Part shown: positions 49,430 to 59,290 of the stretch, piece by piece | Layout: each line of letters begins with the position of its first letter | How positions within the stretch are numbered: the stretch's first letter is position 1 | Assembly: GCF_003073045.1 (NCBI RefSeq) | Contig: NC_037592.1 | Coordinates: 13,110,007 to 13,174,006 of the forward strand | Source: Pomacea canaliculata | Taxonomy: Eukaryota > Mollusca > Gastropoda > Architaenioglossa > Ampullariidae | DNA length: 64,000 nt | Direction of reading: 5' to 3' | The notes under the pieces: generated by a model | The model's database searches: none | What the model saw: only the letters and a program-made list of their open reading frames with translations | Told to the model about the DNA's origin: nothing | Translations under genes and position numbers: made by a program

Positions 49430-50045
49430 TGAGTGCAATTTGAGCTGTTAGAAGTACCCACTGCTAAAAAAAAAAAAAAAAAAAAAACACCACCTTGTGA
49501 GATTGAATTTTTCCCTTCGCGACACTCACACACTCCAAACCTATGTAACTCACAAGTTGGGGACTAGAACCTGTGGTGTTAAATAAAATGTCAAAACATA
49601 TATATTACAAAAACTAACAGCACATTTCAAATTTACAAATAAATGGAGACTGGTTTATTTTGGTGATGAGTCAAATCCTTTTTGCAAATGAAAATGTAAA
49701 TTGCACTCCGTCATGAATAACAACATAAAAGCCACCTTTACCAGAAGCTAATCTTTTGTCACCCCAATGGGTGGCCCTGTGGAGATGTGGGGCAAGCCAC
49801 GGAGCAGGTCCTACAGGAGTGTAGTCACGTCCAGGAACGCTAATGTATACTTTGCAATGTTCTCAATTTTTTTTTAAATTAAAGAAGTTGCCAATTCGAA
49901 ATATATTTAAAGCTTTTTTCGAGCGTATATGCAAGTGCGTACGCTCGAGTGCTCTAGTGCAAAGTAGGCTTTTAACTTTAAACAGACACCTGTTCTGTTT
50001 GTTTTTTTCTTTTGTAACTTCGAAGATTGCTTCATTCCAAGTTTA
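49430..50045. repeat. Dispersed repeat shared with 57735-58700
   Basis: Shared landmarks in order: GTTAGAAGTACCC, CCTTCGCGACACTC, CATTCGAAATATATTT or a near match, and ATATGCAAG before a CG-rich stretch. No coding content recognised. Confidence 0.55.
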
Positions 50046-50505
50046 AAAAAAAAAAAACCTCCAAGAAATAATCACTACCTTGTAGGGGCTTTTTTTATTC
50101 TCAATGATATTGATATACACACACAACTCGTATACTCTCAATGGCGCACGAGATGAATATATATATATGTAAATAAGGTCAGGTGTAATTCCTGTTCTAA
50201 CATTAAAATTTCCAAGTCGCAGTACACATTCATTGTCCTAATTAGCTCACGTTTCTTTAGTTTCCCGAAAAGCTCATCTGCTATCTTAAACTGAGTTTTC
50301 AAGTGGCACATACACCGCAGCACCAACAAGAGTTAGAGTTTTCTCTTTGTATGGAATACTTATTTCAAAAGAGTAACATTGTCTGAAACCAGCCAGTTAC
50401 AGGTGTATCTACAGTCTCGCCCTCGTCCTGTGAAAACTCTCACTCACTCCCAACGACTGTACTGCTGAAGCCTGTCATTTTCATAGGTTAGTGTTAGTAC
50501 AGCAG

Positions 50506-50727
50506 CTAATAATTAATTTTCAGATGCTGGTTGTTGTTGGGACTGAAGCGAGGCGACTCTGTGTCCAACTCGACCGTCACGCCTTTATTACCTCCCCTAC
50601 CACCAGTAACAGCTGTCGCAAGGATAGAAATCGTGTTTTCCAGTGTGATCACTTCATCGCCGCTAGTAGGCTTGAGGATCGACAGTGTCTCGTTTACCTT
50701 TGATAGGATCCTGAAATAACGAAACAT
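50506..50727 (-). other. Conserved open segment, paralogue of 27986-28243
   Basis: Reads LSILKPTSGDEVITLENTI and GGRGGNKGVTVELD, then leaves the partner's frame because of an 8-bp indel. Confidence 0.25.
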
Positions 50728-51191
50728 TGAATAAAAATCTACAAGGTTAAAAGTTGGTTAAAACATTATCAATGTTAATGAACTCCCACACCTAACATTT
50801 ATTGACAGTGTGCAATAAAGAAAGTGAGAGACCACAATGCTACATGCACAGCTTCTGGATAACTGACTTTTGGATGTAACTTCTACCTGGTGTCAGCATT
50901 TAGTTGATTTAGTTAGTTAGCTAGTTTGTTTGTTAGTATCGCTGTAATAGAATAAACAGGACCTTGTGTTGTTGTTCGGGCAACGCTACTTCAAAAACAC
51001 GAGAAGCAAGGACAATATTTTGTGTTCATGGCAGTTACAAACTTTTTATTATAAAAATTCCGCCCAACTACAACGTGTATGGAATGTGTGTCTCATCTCT
51101 TTTACAGGGTACAGGGCACAGCTAACCCCTACTGTGTTTTCACATCCCAGCTCGAGAACATTCCCTATCGACAGACACGGCTGTCAGTGAC

Positions 51192-52833
51192 ATGGAGCAG
51201 ATTCCATCAGATGAAGAAGTTTGTGTGGCATCGCTGGCTGACCGAGACTCAGTCGTGGCGATAGACGATGATGTCCATGACGGCACCGATTATCTCCCTG
51301 CCACCTACCCGTCTCTTGTAGAAGGACCAGGCGTTCGTGGCTACCTTTACAAAAAAGGGGGCAGAACTGTAGGAATAGTTATTTGACATCTATTTCAAAT
51401 AATTTACATTACTTTATGATAATTATTATTATTCTTCAGCCAAGACATTTTTTATATAGTGTAAAAGCGATTAATAGTAATTGGTCCTTACCAGTCAAGA
51501 ACGTAGATATTTCGAATGTATCAACTGATATTTATGTATGATCAAGGTCTTGAACAGTCCATTACTGCGTTAAGGTTCGCAAACTGTCTTATTCCGTGAG
51601 CACAGTTTGACTAGTTTTCCTATTAAAAAAAGAAAAGGATATTATATCAAATCGTAAGAAATACGACTTCTTGAATATATCAAGCTGCCATCAGCTAATA
51701 AGGCAAATTACATGTAACACGTAGTGAATTTTATAAATTATCTATTGATGCAGATAGCATTTCTACACACTCAGCTGATAGACGGAGGAAGGACGCTGTT
51801 ACACAGCGCAGCAAGAGTGGCGCCTGAATACAGAGGAAGTGGAGTCTTGGGAAGATTTCACAGACTAATTAATAACAAATACTTCAGGTCACCTACACAT
51901 TGCTATATGGCCTTTACAGTCTCTGATATCATCATGACAGCGATTGGACAGAAGCTCCTAAGAAGTTACACACAGGTCACCGAGAAAGTACGTTACACCT
52001 TGAGAATGTCAGAGGGTTTTAATTAAATGTCTATGTAAATAATGAAGCGCTTCTAACTGTTACAAAAGTAAGAACACACTCTTAAAGCAATGTAATGTGG
52101 GAAGAATGCATTTGCATAATTGCCCAGTGTGATGTAAAAATGTTTCTTTATATTTATATAAGCGATTGTAACTATAGGCAATAGGTAAACTTTTAAAAGG
52201 AAATTATATCTATGCATTATTAGATTAAAAAAAAACTGAACTCATAAAACATTCTGTTCATTGCAGAAAATAACAACTGTTGAGCTGACATCATTTGATG
52301 TTAGTTTCAAAGTTGATAAAACTACAACACGTTTTCCTGTAATAAGAAAACTCTCTACTGACGATATGACATCTATCATGTCCTGTGAGGACGGCCGCCT
52401 AAGCCATCTGTTCCCAGATGGAAGAATTATTCTAGACTGGCAGCCATACCGACTGATGGCGGCTAATGTGCCCCTCATCACCAACACCTGCAAACACCGC
52501 GTCTTCCTGGCTACAGACGCCAAGAGTCCTCCCTTGAACACACCTTTGTTTGCTCCCCTGAAGGTCCTGTCTGCAGGAAGCTACTACAGGTGCAAGAAAG
52601 GTATCCTTTACGCATCAGACCTTTTCGGTGAGGGGAGTGAAGAAGAGCTGCGCGCGCATATCACGTGGCACATGTTGAGGTCAGCTGACGTAGGAAATGG
52701 GAATGTTGTCTTCAGCCTCGCTTACACCAGATCTTTGGATGACATTATGGCAGACCTGAGCAAAACGTTTCCACTGAGAACATCATGTCTGTCCGACAAG
52801 AAGTTGGTCTTGTTAGAACAAGAGCTTTCTTAA
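51192..52833 (+). CDS. HISAT/NAT16-like N-acetyltransferase, gene 5
   Basis: Exons 51192-51368, 51754-51987 and 52267-52833; 325 residues. Normal YRGSGVLGRF loop. Exon 3 differs from the common type in one block: PLNTPLFAPLKVLSAGSYY, then RCKKGILYASDLFG, where most copies have PLDTGLLSVPTVLSAGSY and SKGTxYITDLFG. The C-terminus is EQELS. Its leader starts after the acceptor at 51105-51106, and its 5' region matches that of the gene at 61363. Confidence 0.88.
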
Positions 52834-52866
52834 AGAGTGATGTCCCTTCTCCTAAGTAGCTAGAGG

Positions 52867-53010
52867 GGATTAGCTCTCCGTCGCTTTTCGTCTTTTCCTG
52901 TTAATCTGAGTTCAACATTTTGTGCAATATTGATCTGTGCATCTATAAAGCAATATCGTATATTCCTGTATTTAATTTTGTGCCTACGCCATTTTTCTTC
53001 TTTTCTACAC
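52867..53010 (+). repeat. Copy of gene 4 leader sequence
   Basis: Matches about 45730-45885, the transcribed leader just before the start codon of gene 4 (CTCTCCGTCG, TCTTTTCCTGTTAAT, CTACACTAT). No exon 1 or 2 follows. Confidence 0.6.
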
Positions 53011-53547
53011 TATTTTATTTCTACTGCCACGTGAGCGCCATCTTGCAATGACTGACATGTTAGGTCTGTGCATCAGCAGTCATCTTCAGGCTGATTCCTT
53101 TTCTACAATTGCTAAAGTTTTGATGGTGAGCTGTCACAGCGAGCTTTCTGCACAGTAAAAGCAGGTGTGATAGATTAACACTGTGCATCTCTCTGAAACT
53201 AGCTTGTGACCGTTAGTGTGATGCTTTAACAAGAGTTGTCAATATGGAACCATATTTCTGTCTGCAAAAGTTAAGCCACGCCACCAAAGCTTTACAGTTG
53301 AGCTTCCATAAAAAAAAACATCGTACAAACTCTCAACTACTTTTTATAAGAAAACTGTTAATCATTTTTAACCACTACCCCTACTCCACTACATGTAAAC
53401 GTAATTAACATAGTTTAACATAGATCAACAGACACGTGTGTTTTCTATCAGTGTGTATATCGTCGTATTTCATAATTATATTTATCCTAAGGTCTATTTT
53501 AAAAGTGTTTGCAAATCAAGACTTAAACAGCATTTCTTCTATTTTAG

Positions 53548-53811
53548 ACATTTACACCTGTTGAGCTGACATCATTTGATGTTCGTCTGAAAGTAGGTAA
53601 AACTGCAACGCGTTTACCGGAAATACGAAAATTTTCTAATAATGACATGCCATCTATCATGTCCTGTGAGGACGGCCGCCTGCACCGTATCTTCCCAGAA
53701 GGAATTATTCTCGATCAGAAGTCATGCAGACTGATGGGAGCTGACGTGCCCCTCATCACCGACACCTGCACAAACATGGAGTTTACCGAAGCAATAGAGC
53801 AATCTACCTGA
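53548..53811 (+). pseudogene. Half of an acetyltransferase exon 3
   Basis: An intact acceptor (TATTTTAG) and a clean frame cover the first 75 or so residues of exon 3, including MSCEDGRLHRIFPEG and LDQKSCRLMGADVPLITDT. The sequence then leaves the family and meets a stop at 53809-53811. Exons 1 and 2 are absent upstream. Substitutions at conserved sites (RII lost to EGII; PYR to SCR) fit loss of constraint. Confidence 0.75.
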
Positions 53812-53906
53812 AGAAATCTGATTTTATTTTTAGCAAGGGCGAGTGCAGCGATTCGTGGTACGTCATGCATTGTTTCGTGTATGACGTGTCTTGTGTCTGA
53901 CGTCTT

Positions 53907-54098
53907 GTGTGCGTCATTTGTTCCACGTCACTTGGAGCTGTAAAAGACGTCATAGATAAGAGAAAAGCTCTCAAAATGGCTGAGCGGGAAAACACCGCCA
54001 TCTTCTTTAAAACTCCCTCAGTGACATTCCTCTTCATCTTCATCGTCCTCTGCGGGGTCTCGTCGAACGTTGTACTGTGTGTGTACTACACTAAATAA
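53907..54098 (+). CDS. Possible small membrane protein
   Basis: 63-codon frame. From an internal Met it reads MAERENTAIFF and then a hydrophobic segment VTFLFIFIVLCGVSS long enough to cross a membrane, ending VYYTK. There are several TGACG/CGTCA motifs just upstream (53860-53955). No homologue recognised and no splice evidence. Confidence 0.2.
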   Translation: MCVICSTSLGAVKDVIDKRKALKMAERENTAIFFKTPSVTFLFIFIVLCGVSSNVVLCVYYTK

Positions 54099-54543
54099 CA
54101 GAGGTCAGTGATCGTTTTCATGTGTGGTGACTTTTGTTGGGATCTCATTTACTATTAGACATTACATTTTCTTAAAAGCTTTTACAAATCTACAAATCTA
54201 CATGTCCAACAAACCTGTTGAATATTCTTTTCCCTTACCAACAAAAACCACCGAGAGAAATATAGAATTCATTGATGGTAACTGGTGAAAGCGGAAGAAT
54301 AAGCTTTTAACAAAAACATATTGTTGTAAGAAACGAACTTTAAAAACGTACCTATGTAAACAATAATAAATAAGTGCATAAATTATCTCGCTGAAGCATT
54401 ATTCAAATATTAGCTTTCATGATGAGCACGGACTAAGAAAGGATTCGTATAGACACAAATTATGTAATTGTTGTAAAAAAGTTGGCTCACTACAAGTTAC
54501 CCGTTTTTCTCTAATCTTTGTACAGGATAAAGGTAGAAAAGTA
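54099..54543. other. 5' region of gene 6
   Basis: About 54290-54450 recurs near 25430-25620 and 31020-31180. Leader acceptor TTTGTACAG ends at 54525, as upstream of the other copies. Confidence 0.4.
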
Positions 54544-55055
54544 CAGTGATACCTCGGTTCTCGAACGCCTTGACTTTCGACCAAATCGGTATTCGACCAG
54601 GAAATTCGAGAAAATTTTGTCTTGGAATCCGAACAAATATTTGGAACTCGAACATCCGATGAGCAGTTACCCTCTGTTTTTATTGAAGAGGACTCCCCTT
54701 CAAAACAATAACCATCCCCCTTCCCTCCTCCCTCCACATTCATTCCCTCCTGCCATAAAGTTTGGTACAGGTACAGTAAATGAAACACAATTTACTGTAC
54801 TGTACAGTACATTTTTTTTTTTTTTTGTTTTTTTGTTTTAATAAATACACTTTTATTTCTTATTTCTTGTTGAGACTCATGTTTTTCTACATATTATATA
54901 CAAATTAGTGCAGTAAATAGGCATTTTCTGGGGCTTGGAACGAATTAATCCAGTTTCCATTATTTCCTATAGGTTTCATTGCTTCGGTTCTCGAACAATT
55001 TGGTTCTCGACCGTCCTCCCGGAACGAATTATGTTCGAGAACCGAGGTATCACTG
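54544..55055. mobile_element. Tigger-like MITE in the leader of gene 6
   Basis: 512 bp with inverted ends CAGTGATACCTCGG and CCGAGGTATCACTG, flanked by TA (54542-54543 and 55056-55057). It interrupts the leader sequence AGGTAGA...CTGACTTTTCACCTC that is continuous upstream of genes 2 and 3. It ends 30 bp before the start codon of gene 6 and contains a T-rich tract and upstream ATGs. Confidence 0.9.
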
Positions 55056-55085
55056 TACTGACTTTTCACCTCATTCCTTGTCGAC

Positions 55086-56850
55086 ATGGAGCAGATCCCA
55101 TCAGATGAAGAAGTTCGTGTGGCATCGCTGGCTGACCGAGACTCAGTCGTGGCGATAGCCGATGATGTCCATCACGGAACCGATTCTCTTCCTGCCACCT
55201 ACCCCTATCTTGTGAAAGGACCAAGCATTCGTGGCTACCTTTACAAAAAAGGGGGCAAAACTGTACGACTTACTATATATATCTAGAGAGAGATCACCGA
55301 TTTTAAATACATTCCTACATAATCGTTTTTTTTAAGCCAAAATAGTTTTTACATTGCAAGTTTAAGTGGAAATGTGATGGTTGGTCCTTGCTCACTAATC
55401 AGATGCTCCAAATGTTATTGTTTTTTAAGTACCATAGAATCTAAGGTCCGCAGGTAGAATGTGTTACAGAGGCAATCCCCGCTAGCTGCTTTAAAGTCTG
55501 AAAATTTGATTCCTGCGTGTATAGTGTTTACTTTTTTTATTTAAAATATGTAATCAAATCGTAAGAAATCTTTATTAAATATTCTAGTTTTCGTCGGTTA
55601 TCAAGACAAATTACATGCAACATGTAGTGAATTTTATTAATTGTATCTAAACACCTTTGATTCAGATAGCATTTCTGAACACTCAGCTGATAGACGGAGG
55701 AAAGACGCTGTTATACAGCGCAGCAAGAGTGTCGGAAGAATACAGAGGAAGTGGAGTCTTAGGGAGATTTCATAGACTAATTCGTAACAAATATATCGGG
55801 ACACCTAAACTTTGCTACAAGGCCTTTGCAGTCTTTGATATCATCATGGCAACAATTGGACAGAAGCTTCTAAAGACGAACAGACATGTCACCGAGAAAG
55901 TATGTTACACCTTGAGAATGTCAGAATGTATGTTAATGTTTCGTGGAAGTAAAGTATTTCTAATTTTCACAAAAATAAGTTTACACTTCTAACAAACAAT
56001 TTTTTTTCAAATAATCTATTTGCTTAAGGTGCTATGACGTTTCTAAATGGACAATGAGATGTATAGATGGATTCAGTTTTGGTACTTTTAGAAGTGATTT
56101 AATAAAGTTATAGATGTAGGTTTCTGTTAGAATTGTATTAAGTAATGTAGAAATATATTTGTAATGATTTTAGCCTAATATCTATTTCTAAATTGTTTAC
56201 AAATCAACACTTAAACATCATTACTTCTATTTCAGACACTTACAACTGTTGAGCTGACATCATTTGATGTTAGTTTCAAAGCTGCAACACGTTTTCCGGA
56301 ATTAAAAATGCTCTGTAATGACGACATGACATCTATCATGTCTTGTGAGGACGGCCGCCTTCGCCATCTCTTCCCAGATGGAAGAATTATTCTCGATCAG
56401 AAGCCATACCGACTGATGGCAGCTAACGTGCCCCTCATCACCAACACCTGCACACACCGCGTCTTCCTGGCTACAGACGCCAAGAGTCCTCCCTTGGACA
56501 CAGGCTTGCTGTCTGTCCCTACAGTCCTGTCTGCAGGAAGCTACTTCGCTTGCAGTAAAGGTACCTGGTACATAACAGATGTTTACGGCGAGGGAAGTGA
56601 AGAAGAGCTGCGCGCGCATATCACGTGGCACCTGTTGCGATCGGCTGACGTAGGAAACGGAAATGTTGTCTTCAGCATCTTTCACACCAGAGGGTTGGCT
56701 GACTTTCTCACAGACCTGGGCAAGACCTTTCCACTGAGGACATCAAGTGTGTCCTACAAGAAACCGATCGTGTTCGAAGAAGAATTTTGTCAAAGGTGGA
56801 ACGATCCCGTTACCATTTCGCATGTGAACAGCAGTCACCCTATTGTGTAG
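55086..56850 (+). CDS. HISAT/NAT16-like N-acetyltransferase, gene 6
   Basis: Exons 55086-55262, 55666-55899 and 56236-56850; 341 residues, the longest of the set. Exon 1 has VRVASLADRD and YPYLVKGPSIRGY. The loop is EEYRGSGVLGRF. Exon 3 lacks about five residues after DVSFK, and Phe is replaced by Tyr in TDVYGEG. The tail is extended (FCQRWNDPV, then SHVNSSHPIV). All splice sites are intact. Its 5' leader carries the MITE, so translation or promoter use may be altered. Confidence 0.86.
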
Positions 56851-57135
56851 TACAGCACCAGGGAATTCTGATCTTTTTCGTTTTTGCTGCCATTTTTGTT
56901 ATTGTGGATGGGATGGTTCCTTCTGCTTTTTTATTTCTGACTTTTGTGTATTTATTTATTTTGGGGGAGGGGAAAAACGATTTAATCGCATTTACAAGTC
57001 TCTGGGTAAAATTAGCTCGATTTTAGCATTAGTTTTTAGCTTTCCCATGTCGTGAACCTTTTAGTCCATCAGATCATTGTTTTAAATTTACTGCATGTAT
57101 TCAATTCACCAGCTCACTCCGTGTGACCATTCAGG

Positions 57136-57310
57136 CAGGGCTTCTGCTTACGCAAAAAATTGCGTACTGTACGCATTAAAAGTTCGGAGGACCCCTTCAA
57201 TTTTCGTCAATGGGGTCCCCTTCAAATTTGGGCAAAGAACAGGGACCCCTTAAAAATCTGAAGAAGGGGTCCCTGGGACCCCAAAGAATTTAGCCTTAGC
57301 AGAAGCCCTG
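57136..57310. mobile_element. Short hAT-type MITE
   Basis: 175 bp with inverted ends CAGGGCTTCTGCT and AGCAGAAGCCCTG. Flanks ATTCAGGC and ATTCAGGT agree at seven of eight bases. The interior is rich in GGGGTCCC-like inverted blocks. Confidence 0.8.
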
Positions 57311-57377
57311 ATTCAGGTCTATCTCGGTAAAAGTTACGGGACCCCTGACTTTTCGGTTTTCGATGTTGCTAGTGTAA

Positions 57378-57614
57378 CAAAGTCCCTACCGCAACATAGA
57401 TTCTCACCAACACATACACAAAAGTCTTGTTCTCAAATACTTTCACTCACACATTCCGGACATCTGCGGAAGAGACTATGTTAAATCAGACTACAAGGAC
57501 CAGCTTACAGACAATAACGATGACACTGAAGAAGATGTACCTCTTGTTCCAGTTCATCGTTTGAACGAAGAATTGAGACATGAACTAGACATGGACACTG
57601 ATAGTCGTTCATAA
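57378..57614 (+). CDS. Possible acidic C-terminal exon, unidentified
   Basis: 78-codon open frame without an ATG. It reads LVLKYFHSHIPDICGRDYV, then an acidic stretch NNDDTEEDVPLVPVHRLNEE and ends MDTDSRS before TAA. The composition, with a Glu/Asp run next to leucines, looks like the cytoplasmic tail of a membrane protein rather than chance. No clear acceptor, and no upstream exons recognised. It may be a fragment copied from elsewhere. Confidence 0.3.
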   Translation, partial: QSPYRNIDSHQHIHKSLVLKYFHSHIPDICGRDYVKSDYKDQLTDNNDDTEEDVPLVPVHRLNEELRHELDMDTDSRS

Positions 57615-57734
57615 AAAGCAAACGTGTTTTGCTAACATGGTAGGGCACTAAGAACTTACAAATATCCACTGGTAGGAACCTTTTGTATCGTGAAATAATA
57701 TAGTTTGCTGTGCTTTATCAGCACGTCAACTTTA

Positions 57735-58700
57735 GTGCAATTTCACTGTTAGAAGTACCCGTTGCAAAGGATTGCTGAAAAAAAATTTAAATGGCCTTCG
57801 CGACACTCGAGCCTGTATAATGCAATTTGGGGAGTAGAGGGTTACCTGTACTATTAAATGTAAGGTCAAAACGATTTTTAAAACAAAACAGCACAGCTCA
57901 CATTTCCCAGCTAAGAGTTGTTTTATGGTGGTGGGTCACATGTGTGAACATTTTTGCAAACTGAAATGTAAAATACACTCCTTTATATCTTTCAACGTAA
58001 TTCTTATCAAAGGCTACATCTGATGTCATCCACAATGTGTGTCCCACAGGAGCGTCGGAAACTCCAAGAACTGCGAATGTTTACTTTTAAACGCTATTTT
58101 TTTTTTAAATCAAAGAAGTTTCCCATTCGAAATATATTTCCAAGCTTTTTTCCGACATATATGCAAGCGCGTGCATCTGTCTGTGTGCGCGTGCGACGTA
58201 CGATGCAGTGACCGCCAGCTGACTTGTAGCCTTAAAATAACCGTCGCTTTTACGTTAATGCTCTTTGCTGAAGCCGTCAACACGAAGCAGAGTAGCAGAC
58301 GACACTAGCTCTCCTGCTGACGGAGGCGCAAGAGAACAAAACTTACAGTCTGCGTTTAGCCACATGAAGTTGTCTTATTGTTGATTTAAGTACATTGTTA
58401 TATTGTTCTCCAGACTCCATACAAAATAATACTCAAACTTCAAACTTAGCGGAGAAGTAACTTAAAACAGGTTGACACTCTGTGGGTATTTCTATCTGTA
58501 AGTGTGTGTGTGTACTTTAAAATTCGATCATGAGGTCAAGGTCGATAAAGAACATCAGGGTTAGGAAACTTTTGACAATAGTGTGCATGTGACATCGACA
58601 TCGTATTTTTTCTAGTTCTTCTGAGTAATAAAATGAGGCTGATAACTTTTAACAGACACTTGCTTTTTCACTTTGGAGCTGCTTCATTCCAGGTTGTAAA
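57735..58700. repeat. Dispersed repeat, partner of 49430-50045
   Basis: Same landmarks in the same order, with an extra stretch in the second half. Short open frames inside are not conserved in the partner. Confidence 0.55.
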
Positions 58701-59168
58701 AAAATCTCTAAGACGTCATCGAGGTTTGTGTTGTATCCGGCCTATCACGTTTCTATTTCCAAAATTGCACATTTTTTAAATGCCTGAACGTTTTAATTAG
58801 TGTTAAAATAACTGATCTACAACTAATGTTTAAAGGGCTGCTGGGTCTACTTCAAGCGGACTAGCCGCCATTGGAAGTGGTGAGGCCGGTGTACAATGAC
58901 TTCACGCACCTTTCGTCTGTCTGAATAGTCCTCACTGTGTACCGCATATTCTCATTAAATACAAATACCAACTTTAGTCACCAAGCTAAAATCTTTATTT
59001 TAAAAGCCAGTTCTACTTATACTATCTAATTATTATTATTTGTTATACATTGAAACGTGCTCCCTACAGGAGCATTGTAATTTTACTTTGCTTCGTCGGG
59101 TGTTCTCCTTAAGATGTACACAGGAAACTCGGTGTATGCAAGACGTCTGCTTGTCTAACGTAAACTTT
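58701..59168. other. Non-coding stretch
   Basis: No gene. From about 59041 it matches the region upstream of gene 4. Confidence 0.4.
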
Positions 59169-59290
59169 GATTGGTCAGTTACATCAATTGTCTATGACAT
59201 CCCTCACGTGACTGGCTAGTGATACATAATGACCTGGCATATATATTTAATTCTGTTGGGTTTCTTCTCTCAATAGGAACAGCTGCCGAC
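59169..59290 (+). promoter_or_regulatory. Second copy of the gene 4 type promoter
   Basis: ATTGG at 59170-59174 and CATATATATTTAATT near 59239-59253, with the same spacing and flanks as 45531-45632. No acetyltransferase exon follows directly. The nearest is gene 7, 2.1 kb downstream, so this is either its distal promoter (with a spliced leader) or an orphan. Confidence 0.4.

Larger units (their letters stand above)
48030..51010. repeat. Duplicated block 2, copy 2 (partner 25830-28600)
   Basis: Colinear with the partner but carries an extra segment of roughly 690 bp (about 49137-49822) that 25830-28600 lacks. It leads directly into the gene at 51192, so the partner block may be an old 5' region that lost its gene. 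Confidence 0.7.
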
